The notes under the pieces were generated by a model, which worked only from the letters and a program-made list of their open reading frames with translations, did not search any database and was not told where the DNA came from. A program made the position numbers and the translations under genes. A stretch of DNA of 64,000 nt from Glaciecola sp028401415 (GTDB lineage: Bacteria > Pseudomonadota > Gammaproteobacteria > Enterobacterales > Alteromonadaceae), in the NCBI RefSeq assembly GCF_028401415.2, contig NZ_CP171821.2:4030001-4094000 (forward strand), written 5' to 3'. Shown piece after piece: positions 51,846 to 61,456 of this stretch. Within the stretch, counting starts at the first letter, position 1. Each line of letters opens with the position of its first letter.

Positions 51846-53291
51846 ATGCTTCCAGTCATTGCCCTGGTTGGGCGGCCTAATGTAGGAAAATCCACGCTTT
51901 TTAATCGCTTTACGCACACCCGTGATGCTCTGGTCGCCGACTTTCCTGGTCTAACGCGCGATAGAAAATATGGTCAAGCTAAATACGAAGGTCGACAATT
52001 TATAGTAGTTGACACCGGCGGTATTACCGGTGATGAACAAGGTATAGACGCGGCCATGGCTGAGCAGTCTTTGCTCGCCATAGATGAAGCGGATGTGGTG
52101 CTATTTATGGTGGACGCACGTGCGGGCCTTACCCCAGCCGATACGGGCATTGCCAACCATCTTCGCAAACAAAATAAAACGATTCATGTTGTTGCCAATA
52201 AGGTAGATGGAATCGACGGTGACAGCGAAAGCGCCGATTTTTATGCGATGGGCTTTGAAAGTCTGTTTCAGATTGCTGCATCTCAGGGTAGAGGCGTTGC
52301 CCATTTACTCGACCGAGTGCTCGACCCTATTGAAAGCAAATTTCCGGATATGCAGGTACGGGCTCAAGAAGTGTTAGCTGAGGAAGACGCTCAAGCAAAG
52401 TTAGAGCGTTTGCAAAATCTTCCTATCAAACTTGCCATTGTTGGCAAACCTAACGTGGGCAAGTCTACCTTAACCAATCGCATTCTCGGCGAAGATAGAG
52501 TGGTGGTGTATGACGAGCCAGGCACCACGCGTGATAGTATTTTTATTCCCATGCAGCGAGACGAACGAGAGTACATTCTTATCGATACTGCAGGGGTGCG
52601 TAAACGCAAAAAGGTCAGTGAAGCGGTTGAAAAATTCTCTATCGTAAAAACCTTGCAGGCCATCGAAGAAGCGAATGTTGTTTTATTAGTAATTGATGCA
52701 AGAGAAGGGATATCTGACCAAGACCTCAGTTTATTAGGCTTTGTGTTAAATGCTGGACGTTCATTAGTGTTGGCAGTGAATAAGTGGGATAACCTAGATA
52801 GTGATGTAAAAGATGAAATCAAGCGCGAACTAGACAGACGCCTTGGTTTTGTGGATTTTGCGCGTTTGCACTTTATTTCAGCGCTTCATGGCACCGGTGT
52901 GGGGCATTTATTTGAATCGGTACAAGAGGCATATGCAAGTGCCACCGCACGTGTTAATACCGCAATGCTTACTGAAATCATGGAAATGGCGCAAGTAGAC
53001 CACCAACCACCTCTGGTGAGAGGTCGCCGCGTGAAAATGAAGTATGCTCACGCCGGTGGATACAACCCGCCTGTGATTGTTATTCACGGCAATCAGGTAA
53101 ATGACTTAGCAGACTCTTACAAGCGATATTTAATGAACTATTATCGAAAAGCCCTTAAAATAATGGGTACGCCGATAAAGATTGAGTTTCGCGAGGGTGC
53201 CAACCCGTTCGAGGGTAAAAAGAATCAATTAACACTTGCCCAGCAACGCAAACGCAAACGCCTGATTGGATTTCATAATAAGAAAAAGTAG
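51846..53291 (+). CDS. der: Ribosome-associated GTPase Der (EngA)
   Basis: This 481-residue protein has two tandem G domains: P-loops GRPNVGKST at about 8-16 and GKPNVGKST at about 201-209, DTAG/DTGG switch motifs and NKWD/NKVD base-recognition motifs for each. A KH-like C-terminal domain follows (VRGRRVKMKYAHAGG), then a basic tail. Der is needed for 50S ribosome maturation. The linker between G domains is acidic, as in E. coli. Length and motifs are normal. Confidence 0.98.
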   Translation: MLPVIALVGRPNVGKSTLFNRFTHTRDALVADFPGLTRDRKYGQAKYEGRQFIVVDTGGITGDEQGIDAAMAEQSLLAIDEADVVLFMVDARAGLTPADTGIANHLRKQNKTIHVVANKVDGIDGDSESADFYAMGFESLFQIAASQGRGVAHLLDRVLDPIESKFPDMQVRAQEVLAEEDAQAKLERLQNLPIKLAIVGKPNVGKSTLTNRILGEDRVVVYDEPGTTRDSIFIPMQRDEREYILIDTAGVRKRKKVSEAVEKFSIVKTLQAIEEANVVLLVIDAREGISDQDLSLLGFVLNAGRSLVLAVNKWDNLDSDVKDEIKRELDRRLGFVDFARLHFISALHGTGVGHLFESVQEAYASATARVNTAMLTEIMEMAQVDHQPPLVRGRRVKMKYAHAGGYNPPVIVIHGNQVNDLADSYKRYLMNYYRKALKIMGTPIKIEFREGANPFEGKKNQLTLAQQRKRKRLIGFHNKKK

Positions 53292-53325
53292 TATTCGTCA
53301 TAACCACTTAACTGGGAGTTAATGT

Positions 53326-53700
53326 ATGGGACTGTTCGATGCAGTAATGGGCAACGCGAGTGAGGTTGATGCAGACGAAGTCGCACAAGAGCTGTCGCCA
53401 ATATTGGCTGACAACGAAAGTGTGGTGAAAGCATATAAAATGGTACGAGACTTAAGCGTTTTTACCTCGAAACGACTTATCTTTATTGATAAACAAGGCG
53501 TGACTGGCAGAAAAGTTGATTATCTTAGTATTCCGTTTAAGTCTATCACTACCTTTAACATTCAAACCGCAGGGCGATTTGATACGGACTGCGAGTTGAA
53601 AGTTTGGACATCAGGACGCGACGAACCTATCGAGTTAGAAATTGCGGCTCGCCACGCCGCTGACATGCAAAAGTCTTTAGCGAATGCGATATTTGCGTAA
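53326..53700 (+). CDS. PH-domain protein, small cytosolic
   Basis: This 124-residue protein matches the bacterial PH (bPH_1) pattern: SPILADNESVVKAYKMVRDLSVFTSKRLIFIDKQG, then YLSIPFKSITTFNIQTAGRFDTDCELKVW and a C-terminal helix AARHAADMQKSLANAIF. It has no signal or membrane segment. Function is unknown; members are often single-domain and form rings. It sits 34 nt after der, where E. coli has yfgJ, and is followed at once by a palindromic repeat. Confidence 0.82.
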   Translation: MGLFDAVMGNASEVDADEVAQELSPILADNESVVKAYKMVRDLSVFTSKRLIFIDKQGVTGRKVDYLSIPFKSITTFNIQTAGRFDTDCELKVWTSGRDEPIELEIAARHAADMQKSLANAIFA

Positions 53701-53701
53701 A

Positions 53702-53753
53702 CTAACTAAGCTCAACTTGGGATAAGCCACAGCGCCAAGTTGAGCTTAGTTAG
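53702..53753. repeat. 52-bp palindromic repeat, copy B (related to 8070-8181)
   Basis: Perfect 19-bp arms (CTAACTAAGCTCAACTTGG at 53702-53720 and its complement at 53735-53753) enclose a 14-nt loop GATAAGCCACAGCG. The sequence through CTCAACTTGGGATAAGCCACAGCGCCAAGT closely matches the left part of the element at 8070. It fills the whole gap between two convergent genes (61 bp), so it may also act as a transcription terminator or mRNA 3' end stabiliser. Confidence 0.85.
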
Positions 53754-53760
53754 AAAAACG

Positions 53761-54834
53761 TTAGCGCCGCATGGATTGCATAAAATCTGATTCAAGCGGC
53801 ACGGCTATTTCAGTGATTGACTGCTCAACCAGAGCCAACATCATTTGCTTGGGTATATTGCCAGTAACTTTGACGAATTTATCGTGTTGTTTAAGCAGTA
53901 TTTGCGTAGAGTAAATAGGGTCGATTTGGGTTTGTAAGGCAACTTCCATAGCGATGCCGTCTATCGACTTGTCCTTTGCAGCAAAGCGTGTTGTTTCAAT
54001 ATCAGAAATCACAAAATCGGTCAGCTCTGCCTCATCGATAAGTCTTTTTATTTCATCCCTTTCTAAAGTCATTTCAGAGCGCAGCAAATTCATGTCCTCA
54101 TTATCAAACCCGTGAGCAGCACTTGTGTTCTTGGCGTCCTCATCATGAACAAAAGGGGAAACGGGATATACTGATATATCTACCACCGCATCGGCAAATT
54201 CTGGATGGACGTAGCGAGTGATACTTCCTTGGATCGGATCGTGAAACAGCGCGGTCTCTAGTAGGTGGAAGTCGCCCATATGTTCAGGTAGATGCATCTG
54301 GGTTAGATAGTCGCTTGCGCCAATACTGTTATATATACGCTGGGCTGAAAATACTTCTTCCGTTTGTGCCCGCTCTATCCATTGGTCGATGGAAGCCTGC
54401 AAGGCCTCGTTTAACCCGTCAACTTTCTCACCAACGTGCGCTTCTACGGTCATATCGTCGATAATAACGCCGCGCCAGCTAGTTGTTAGCTCTAGTATTA
54501 ATACGGGATCTTTTTCGCCATTGGGCTCATGCTTCACGGCGCTACTGATCAACAATTCATAGTCTGAAAGAGAAAAGGCGTCGATCAACTCTTGACCAAG
54601 CGCGTGTTCAGAAAAATAATGTGCAAGCGATTCTGAGGTAAACACATTCAAATCGCAGCGGCGGGTTTTGCACTCGTTGATGGTTAGCTGGCTCAATTGC
54701 GCGGCATAGATTGGCCAATTATAAGTATTTTTGTGTAAAGGCGTATTTGATAGCGCAAAAAAGCTATTAATGCTTAAGGCGAGACAGCAGGCAATAGAGA
54801 ATAAAATTCGAAATGATAACTGAGTAAACAACAT
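53761..54834 (-). CDS. Exported protein of unknown function
   Basis: This 357-residue protein has an N-terminal signal peptide (LSFRILFSIACCLALSINSFFALS, residues 6-29) and a mostly alpha/beta, acidic mature part with no further membrane helix. Two cysteines (ECKTRRCDL) near residue 55-60 may form a disulfide. I recognise no family. It lies between der/PH-domain gene and xseA, where E. coli has yfgJ. It is convergent with the PH-domain gene and probably transcribed alone. Periplasmic or outer-membrane-associated location is inferred only from the signal peptide. Confidence 0.72.
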   Translation of the reverse strand: MLFTQLSFRILFSIACCLALSINSFFALSNTPLHKNTYNWPIYAAQLSQLTINECKTRRCDLNVFTSESLAHYFSEHALGQELIDAFSLSDYELLISSAVKHEPNGEKDPVLILELTTSWRGVIIDDMTVEAHVGEKVDGLNEALQASIDQWIERAQTEEVFSAQRIYNSIGASDYLTQMHLPEHMGDFHLLETALFHDPIQGSITRYVHPEFADAVVDISVYPVSPFVHDEDAKNTSAAHGFDNEDMNLLRSEMTLERDEIKRLIDEAELTDFVISDIETTRFAAKDKSIDGIAMEVALQTQIDPIYSTQILLKQHDKFVKVTGNIPKQMMLALVEQSITEIAVPLESDFMQSMRR

Positions 54835-54987
54835 AATGTACTACGTCCACTGTAATATTCTTCTAAGTGAAAGCACTTAGCCGAAATGATTGCGTTTATG
54901 TTCCTGAGCGCTCTTTTCAAAGCTTTGAAGATCTTAGCATTTGCAGCATTTTCACACAATCTTTACAATTTTAACTATTTCAATGTC

Positions 54988-56454
54988 TTAGCTTTTTGCC
55001 TCCGTTTTCATCACTTCGAGTACTTGTGAACGCAGTTCGCCATCTTGGATCTTAGTCACCAAGGTATCACCTTGAGATAGCTGTGACACGTGGCGCACAA
55101 TTTCGTTTGACTCAGTAGTACTCGCTTGAGTTTGCTCTACTTCCTTGTAAGTGATGCTATAGCCGCGCGAAAGCGTCGCAAGCGGGCTAACTGAATTAAG
55201 CAAGGAAGATTGAGCTGCCAACTGTTGGCTTTTGCTCTCTAGCAACTCATTCTGATAACGGATAAGCGAAGTAAGGAGAGCACCTTGGCGCTGTTTTAAT
55301 TCAGCGATTTTGCTGCTCGGTTCAAGCCTTGATAAGCGAGCACTTATGTTCCGATGTAACACACTTGCCGAGCTTATAGATGCTTCCATGGACCTACTCA
55401 AACGCGTACTAAGCTCAGCGTTTCGCCGCAATGATTGTTCAATGGCACGCTCTGGATGGCTCTGTTCAAGGCGCTGCGTTATATTGCGAAGTTTCAAGGC
55501 CTGTTTTTCAAGCATTCGGGCAGGGCTTATGCCGTCGGCCTTAGCCACTGCAATATCAAGACGCTGTTCGTTTTGTAATAGCCTTTGACGTACAGCATTG
55601 TGCAAGCTTTGACGCAGTTTTTCGATGCTGCGCTTTAACTCCTGACTGTCAGTGCTAATGGTTTCGGCCGCCGCACTTGGAGTAGGGCAGCGCATGTCAG
55701 CCACAAAATCTGCGATAGTGACATCCACCTCATGACCTACTGCTGAAACAATCGGAAGCTTGGAGTCATATATGGCGCGGGCAACGCTCTGTTCATTAAA
55801 CGGCCATAAGTCTTCAAGCGAGCCACCACCGCGACCGACAATTAATGCATCCACTTCATTGCGTACATTAGCGATGCGAATTTGCTCTACGATGGTTTTC
55901 GCTGCTTGCTCTCCTTGCACCATAGAGGGATAAATAATCACTTCTATGGCTGGATTTCTGCGCGCAAGCACGTGCAGAATGTCGTGAATTGCTGCACCAG
56001 TAGGAGAACTGATAACGCCAAGCTTGGTAATGTGTGGTGGAATAGACTGCTTATGAGCCTGTTCAAATAAACCTTCTTCTTTTAAAGCAAGTTTTAGCGC
56101 CTCATACGCTTGCTTAAGTTGTCCAATTCCTTCTGGTTCAAGATGTTGAGCAATGAGCTGATAGTCGCCGCGTGCTTCGTAAAGGCTGATATTGGCTCGA
56201 ACGACCACCTTATCGCCTGCTTTTGGCCGAAAGCTGCAGCGTTGGTTAGCGCCCTTAAACATCGCTGTTTTGACTTGTGCTTGACTGTCTTTTAGTGTGA
56301 AGTACCAATGCCCCGAGCTAGCCGCCACGAAGTTACTGATTTCACCACTTACCCACACTAAACCAATCTCGCTCTCAAGCACCCGTTTGGCGAAACGGTT
56401 AAGCTTGCTGACGGTTAAAATACTCACTTGACTTGAGGTAGCGAACATAAGCAT
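54988..56454 (-). CDS. xseA: Exodeoxyribonuclease VII large subunit XseA
   Basis: This protein has about 488 residues from the ATG at 56454, which has AGGA at good spacing. An N-terminal OB-fold (VSILTVSKLNRFAKRVLESEIGLVWVSGEISNF) is followed by the catalytic core with SPTGAAIHDILHVLARRNP and VGRGGGSLEDLWPFNEQ plus GHEVDVTIADFVADMRCPTPSAAAE. A long coiled-coil region comes next. It degrades single-stranded DNA together with XseB. A longer in-frame extension would run through the guaB promoter and is not supported. Confidence 0.96.
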   Translation of the reverse strand: MLMFATSSQVSILTVSKLNRFAKRVLESEIGLVWVSGEISNFVAASSGHWYFTLKDSQAQVKTAMFKGANQRCSFRPKAGDKVVVRANISLYEARGDYQLIAQHLEPEGIGQLKQAYEALKLALKEEGLFEQAHKQSIPPHITKLGVISSPTGAAIHDILHVLARRNPAIEVIIYPSMVQGEQAAKTIVEQIRIANVRNEVDALIVGRGGGSLEDLWPFNEQSVARAIYDSKLPIVSAVGHEVDVTIADFVADMRCPTPSAAAETISTDSQELKRSIEKLRQSLHNAVRQRLLQNEQRLDIAVAKADGISPARMLEKQALKLRNITQRLEQSHPERAIEQSLRRNAELSTRLSRSMEASISSASVLHRNISARLSRLEPSSKIAELKQRQGALLTSLIRYQNELLESKSQQLAAQSSLLNSVSPLATLSRGYSITYKEVEQTQASTTESNEIVRHVSQLSQGDTLVTKIQDGELRSQVLEVMKTEAKS

Positions 56455-56485
56455 GATTTTCCTGAATAATAATTCTTGATTGTAG

Positions 56486-56514
56486 TTTACCCGCCTATAA
56501 AAAAACACTACAAT
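56486..56514 (+). promoter_or_regulatory. Predicted promoter of guaB
   Basis: TTTACC and TACAAT are separated by 17 bp; the start codon lies 40 bp downstream. This is between the divergent xseA and guaB. Confidence 0.65.
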
Positions 56515-56554
56515 TACGTCGCAATTAAGCTCCTCCCAAAACAGGAAAAATTGC

Positions 56555-58024
56555 ATGTTGCGCATCGAAAAAGAAGCACTCACCTTCGACGACGTACTAT
56601 TGGTGCCCGGGCACTCAAATGTGCTCCCTCACACCGCATCACTTTCGACTAAACTTAGCAAAGGCATCACTTTAAATATGCCCTTGATGTCTGCTGCTAT
56701 GGACACGGTAACAGAGGCGCCACTTGCAATTGCACTTGCTCAAGAAGGCGGAATAGGCTTTATACACAAAAATATGACGGCTGAGGCTCAAGCAGAGCAT
56801 GTACTGCGCGTGAAAAAGTACGAAAGCGGTGTTGTTCAAGACCCCGTGACGGTCTCTAAAGATGCCACTATTGGGGATACCAAAGCACTTAGCAAAAAGC
56901 TGGGTTACAGCGGATTTCCGGTTATCGATAAAGACAACAATTTAATTGGTTTAGTGACAGGTCGCGATTTGCGTTTCGAAAATCGACTTGAAGAGCCTGT
57001 TAGCAAAGTTATGACGCCCAAAGACAAGTTAGTTACGGTTACTACTGATGCAAGCCCCGACGAAGTGATGCATTTAATGCACGAGCATCGAATTGAGAAA
57101 ATTCTCGTGGTGGACGATGCCTTCAAGCTGACGGGACTTATCACGGTAAAAGACTTCCAAAAAGCTAAAAACAAACCCAATGCATGCAAAGATGCACAAG
57201 GCAGCTTGCGTGTTGGCGCGGCGGTTGGCGTAGGCGCAGGCACCGACGAGCGCATCAAGCTTTTGGTAGATGCTGGTGTGGACGTACTACTAATTGATAC
57301 GTCGCACGGACACTCACAGGGCGTGATTGAGCGCGTAAAAGCCGTTAGGCAAGCATATCCTAACTTACAGTTGATAGCTGGAAACGTAGCCACTGCTGAG
57401 GGGGCAGCAGCGCTTGCTGCTGCTGGCGTAGATGCCGTAAAAGTCGGGATAGGCCCGGGCTCAATTTGTACAACGCGAATTGTAACGGGCTGTGGTGTGC
57501 CGCAGATTACCGCCATTGCGGATGCGGTTTCTGCAGTCGAATCAGAAGGTATCCCCATTATTGCAGACGGCGGGATTCGTTTTTCAGGTGATATTGCTAA
57601 AGCGCTTGCAGCAGGTGCAAGTTCAGTCATGGTTGGCAGTATGCTAGCAGGAACGGAAGAGGCGCCGGGCGAAGTAGAGCTGTATCAAGGTCGTTACTAC
57701 AAGTCTTATCGTGGCATGGGCTCGCTTGGTGCGATGAATCAAAGTCATGGCTCATCTGACCGTTATTTTCAAGATAGCAATAACGCAGAAAAGTTAGTAC
57801 CAGAGGGTATTGAAGGTCGAGTGGCCTATAAAGGGCCAATTGCTAACATTATCCATCAACAGCTTGGCGGGCTGCGCTCAGCAATGGGCTTAACCGGATG
57901 TGCAACTATTGATGAAATGCGCACAAAGGCGAAATTTGTCAAAGTGACCTCTGCCGGTATGGGTGAATCACATGTGCATGACGTGAGCATTACAAAAGAA
58001 GCACCCAACTATCGCTTGGGTTAA
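56555..58024 (+). CDS. guaB: Inosine-5'-monophosphate dehydrogenase GuaB
   Basis: This 489-residue enzyme has the N-terminal TFDDVLLVPGHSNVLP, two CBS domains (about 95-205), the catalytic loop VGIGPGSICTTRIVTGCG (Cys near residue 306) and GGIRFSGDIAKALAAGASSVM. It oxidises IMP to XMP with NAD, the first step to GMP. guaA follows after 120 nt, the conserved gua operon. Confidence 0.98.
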   Translation: MLRIEKEALTFDDVLLVPGHSNVLPHTASLSTKLSKGITLNMPLMSAAMDTVTEAPLAIALAQEGGIGFIHKNMTAEAQAEHVLRVKKYESGVVQDPVTVSKDATIGDTKALSKKLGYSGFPVIDKDNNLIGLVTGRDLRFENRLEEPVSKVMTPKDKLVTVTTDASPDEVMHLMHEHRIEKILVVDDAFKLTGLITVKDFQKAKNKPNACKDAQGSLRVGAAVGVGAGTDERIKLLVDAGVDVLLIDTSHGHSQGVIERVKAVRQAYPNLQLIAGNVATAEGAAALAAAGVDAVKVGIGPGSICTTRIVTGCGVPQITAIADAVSAVESEGIPIIADGGIRFSGDIAKALAAGASSVMVGSMLAGTEEAPGEVELYQGRYYKSYRGMGSLGAMNQSHGSSDRYFQDSNNAEKLVPEGIEGRVAYKGPIANIIHQQLGGLRSAMGLTGCATIDEMRTKAKFVKVTSAGMGESHVHDVSITKEAPNYRLG

Positions 58025-58144
58025 AACATCGGCGCTTCGCTTGACTTATGTTGATATGATTAGGTCTATTGATGTCATTAACTTGTTGTCTATCTGAAAG
58101 CGTTCAATCAGCAGCAAACTATCACTTACATTTTAGGAACACGC

Positions 58145-59722
58145 ATGTCGGCAAATATCCATAGCCAGAAGATCCTCATTCTTGATTTTGGCTCGCAATA
58201 CACTCAGCTCATCGCCCGTAGGGTAAGAGAAATAGGCGTCTACTGTGAGCTATGGGCGTGGGATGTAAGCGAAAAGCAAATTCGTGAGTTTGCGCCCGAC
58301 GGTATTATTCTATCGGGTGGACCCGAGTCAGTGCCTGAAGCAAATTCACCGCGCGCGCCGCAGTATGTGTTTAACGCAGGTGTCCCCGTGCTGGGGATTT
58401 GCTACGGCATGCAAGTGATGGCGCATCAGTTGGGTGGAAAAGTACAAGGCTCTGATCTTAGGGAGTTTGGCTATGCGCAGGTCGAGCTACTCAAGACAAC
58501 TCAACTATTTGACAAAATTGAAGATGAAATTGGTGCTAATGGCAATGCGCTGCTAGACGTGTGGATGAGTCATGGAGATAAGGTGGCGCAAGTTCCCACT
58601 GGATTTGAAACGATTGCGCAAACGCCTAATTGCCCGCATGCTGCAATGGCAAATACAGATAAACATTTTTACGGCGTTCAATTTCATCCGGAAGTGACGC
58701 ATACCAAGCAAGGCTTGCGTGTGTTGGAGCATTTTGTGATGCAAATATGTGGCTGCGAGCGATTATGGACGGCCGGCGCAATCATCGAAGATGCGATCGA
58801 ACGTATTAAAGCTCAGGTCGGCAGTGACGAAGTGATACTAGGCTTATCGGGTGGTGTGGATTCATCGGTAACGGCGATGCTTTTGCATCAGGCCATTGGC
58901 AAACAACTTACCTGTGTATTTGTTGACAACGGTTTACTGCGCCTTAACGAAGGCACGCAGGTCATGGAAATGTTTGGCGATCACTTTGGACTTAATATCA
59001 TTAAAATAGATGCCGAACAGCGCTTTTTGGATGCACTTTCCGGCGAGACCGATCCCGAGAAAAAACGCAAAATCATTGGCAATCAGTTTGTGTATGTCTT
59101 TGATGAAGAGTCACAAAAGCTGACGAACGCAAAATGGCTTGCACAAGGTACGATATATCCTGACGTGATTGAGTCTGCTGGATCTGCCACAGGTAAAGCT
59201 CACGTAATCAAGTCTCACCACAATGTGGGCGGTTTACCCGAAAACATGAAGATGAGCTTGGTGGAGCCCTTAAGAGAGCTATTTAAAGACGAAGTGCGAA
59301 AAATTGGTTTAGAGCTTGGATTGCCCTACGATATGTTGTATCGACATCCTTTCCCGGGCCCTGGCTTAGGTGTGCGCGTACTTGGAGACATAAAAAAGGA
59401 ATACTGCGATCTGCTGCGCAGAGCTGACGCGATATTTATTGAGGAGCTGCATGGCGCTGACCTTTATCACAAAGTCAGTCAGGCCTTTACCGTCTTTTTG
59501 CCTGTCAGGTCAGTAGGCGTGATGGGTGACATGAGAAAATACGACTGGGTAGTATCCCTTCGAGCAGTCGAAACCATTGATTTTATGACCGCTCGCTGGG
59601 CGCACTTGCCTTATGATTTCTTAGGGAAGGTGTCCAATCGCATCATCAATGAAGTTGACGGTATTTCTCGTGTTGTCTACGACATTTCAGGTAAACCGCC
59701 AGCCACCATAGAATGGGAATAA
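58145..59722 (+). CDS. guaA: GMP synthase (glutamine-hydrolysing) GuaA
   Basis: This 525-residue enzyme has a class I glutamine amidotransferase domain (nucleophile Cys in VLGICYGMQ near residue 86, GVQFHPEVTHT with the catalytic His and Glu), an ATP pyrophosphatase domain (P-loop LGLSGGVDSSV near residue 236) and the C-terminal dimerisation domain ending in ISGKPPATIEWE. It aminates XMP to GMP. Confidence 0.98.
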   Translation: MSANIHSQKILILDFGSQYTQLIARRVREIGVYCELWAWDVSEKQIREFAPDGIILSGGPESVPEANSPRAPQYVFNAGVPVLGICYGMQVMAHQLGGKVQGSDLREFGYAQVELLKTTQLFDKIEDEIGANGNALLDVWMSHGDKVAQVPTGFETIAQTPNCPHAAMANTDKHFYGVQFHPEVTHTKQGLRVLEHFVMQICGCERLWTAGAIIEDAIERIKAQVGSDEVILGLSGGVDSSVTAMLLHQAIGKQLTCVFVDNGLLRLNEGTQVMEMFGDHFGLNIIKIDAEQRFLDALSGETDPEKKRKIIGNQFVYVFDEESQKLTNAKWLAQGTIYPDVIESAGSATGKAHVIKSHHNVGGLPENMKMSLVEPLRELFKDEVRKIGLELGLPYDMLYRHPFPGPGLGVRVLGDIKKEYCDLLRRADAIFIEELHGADLYHKVSQAFTVFLPVRSVGVMGDMRKYDWVVSLRAVETIDFMTARWAHLPYDFLGKVSNRIINEVDGISRVVYDISGKPPATIEWE

Positions 59723-59737
59723 CCTGATTCAGCTTGA

Positions 59738-60790
59738 TTACAAGAATCGAAGCTTTATCCCTGCGCTTACGCGCTGCAGGTGTCGGTTATAGTCAATTAA
59801 TGAGTCACCGTAACCGTTGAAGTACTGGAGCATAAAGTCGTATCTTTCAGTGATGGGATAGGAGAAGTTAAGCTCTATCCCGCTTCTGTTGTCGTCAAAT
59901 GATAAGTTGTTACGGACTTTTGCAAAAAGCTCTACATCCCCTAGTTTATAAACGAAGCCAATTTCTACTCGCCCATAAAAGTCTAGTATGTCAGGGTTAT
60001 CATCACCGGTTGGGTCGAGTGGATCGGTTTTGGCGTCTTCGGGTAGGCGATACCAAGTTTTTAAATAATAAGCTGCGTCTTCGCTACTAAACAGCGCTGT
60101 TGCGACAATTCTATTCCAGCTTCGCGACTTTAATTGGTCTTGACCATTGGACATGTGATTGAAGCCAATTTGTGCGCCGTTAAAGCGAAGGCCAAATACA
60201 TCCCAGTTGGGTGCCCACTGATAAAACACTTCGGGCTCATAGTTGGTTTCACGAAAGGGCTTGGAGACATCTGAATTGTATACTTGCCAAAATGAGGTCG
60301 TGGTAAACCCAAAGAACACGCCGCTATTACCTTCGCCATTTTCTCCTTGAAGATAAAGCGGTAGCTGCACGCTGATTTGAAACTTTGCTTCGTATCTATC
60401 TACATTTGCGTCATTGAGTCCATCTACCGTAATGGTATTGGCAGAGGTATTGTAGCTAATCGGCAGCACGTAATTGAGCCGATGCTGAGAGATCGCAAAA
60501 GGATTTCGATTGGCTTGAGCGTCGGCTTGTTCTTTGTCATCCAACAATGATTTTGACGAAGGTGTAGTGTCCACATTTTGCTCGACGGTTTCTTCAATTG
60601 TCTCTTCAATTCGCTCAATTAGGCTTTCTTCCTCAGGCTTATCGACAGGCGGTTTCGGCTCTTGCGGAGGTTTGCTAGGCTGCTGAGCGTTCATCCCTTC
60701 AATCGGCAAATCCTGCTCAATTGCATTTGTAACACTTTGGCTTACACTTAAATAAGCTATTAGTACTAACTTTAAGCATCGTTTTGACAT
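59738..60790 (-). CDS. pldA: Outer membrane phospholipase A (OMPLA)
   Basis: This 350-residue protein has a signal peptide (LKLVLIAYLSVSQSVTNA) and a Pro/Glu-rich low-complexity stretch (about 30-90). The OMPLA barrel carries the catalytic motif IGFNHMSNGQ (His and Ser two apart) and NRIV with the supporting Asn after SRSW. OMPLA is a dormant outer-membrane lipase, activated by dimerisation when the lipid asymmetry is disturbed. The C-terminus ends in a hydrophobic residue pattern (GIKLRFL) typical of outer membrane barrels. Confidence 0.93.
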   Translation of the reverse strand: MSKRCLKLVLIAYLSVSQSVTNAIEQDLPIEGMNAQQPSKPPQEPKPPVDKPEEESLIERIEETIEETVEQNVDTTPSSKSLLDDKEQADAQANRNPFAISQHRLNYVLPISYNTSANTITVDGLNDANVDRYEAKFQISVQLPLYLQGENGEGNSGVFFGFTTTSFWQVYNSDVSKPFRETNYEPEVFYQWAPNWDVFGLRFNGAQIGFNHMSNGQDQLKSRSWNRIVATALFSSEDAAYYLKTWYRLPEDAKTDPLDPTGDDNPDILDFYGRVEIGFVYKLGDVELFAKVRNNLSFDDNRSGIELNFSYPITERYDFMLQYFNGYGDSLIDYNRHLQRVSAGIKLRFL

Positions 60791-60977
60791 AACAAGTTCC
60801 TTTTTGAGCGCTGATTCTGCTAGTTAGAGTGGGCGATAATACCTTGGTTGGTACCACGCCGTTTCTTGTTCCCGAACAAGAATGACTTAGCAAAGATGAT
60901 AGAAGAAACGTTTGAAAATGCGAACAAAATTATACAGCGAAGCTCAATAAGGCCGAAATAAGCATGAGGATACGCCA

Positions 60978-61319
60978 ATGGAACTCGGACAATTTTCACT
61001 CAGCCTAAGCGTCAAAGATATTGAGGTATCAAAATCGTTTTACGAAAAGATGGGCTTTAAAGCGCTTGAGGGGCTAGGCTCTGTCGAAGAAAAATGGCTC
61101 ATCATGAAAAACGATGCTGTGCTCATTGGGATTTTTCAAGATATGTTTGAACATAACATTATGACCTTCAATCCATCTGATGCTAGAGATATAGAGCAAA
61201 ACTTAATTACAAAGGGTGTTGCAATAGAAACGAAAACGAAGGGTGAGTCAGGACCGACGCATTTTGTATTAAAAGATCCAGATGGCAATACCATTATGTT
61301 CGATCAGCATAGTGATTAA
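60978..61319 (+). CDS. VOC (glyoxalase/bleomycin resistance) family protein
   Basis: This 113-residue protein has the VOC beta-alpha-beta pattern: FSLSLSVKDIEVSKSFYEKMGF at the start and THFVLKDPDGNTIMFDQH at the end. It is a small cytosolic metal-dependent or binding protein whose substrate cannot be predicted. The ATG has GAGGA upstream. It diverges from pldA. Confidence 0.88.
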   Translation: MELGQFSLSLSVKDIEVSKSFYEKMGFKALEGLGSVEEKWLIMKNDAVLIGIFQDMFEHNIMTFNPSDARDIEQNLITKGVAIETKTKGESGPTHFVLKDPDGNTIMFDQHSD

Positions 61320-61456
61320 ATTTAAGCACCAAAAGGTGTTGCAAATACGAAAAATAGCCCTGCAACAATGCTGCCGTTAAATGCTGCGTAACATAAGGAA
61401 GAAAGACAGTTTTTGCTACTAATATTAAAGCCCTCATATTTGTCCTCACATCACTT

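Noticed and set aside
56455..56583. N-terminal extension of xseA by 43 codons
   Set aside because: It would run through the guaB promoter and start region; the ATG at 56454 has a good ribosome-binding site and matches the family start.
56905..57630. 241-codon frame antisense to guaB
   Set aside because: A long Ser/Thr/Pro/Ala-rich shadow of a highly conserved gene; this is a common artefact of codon bias.
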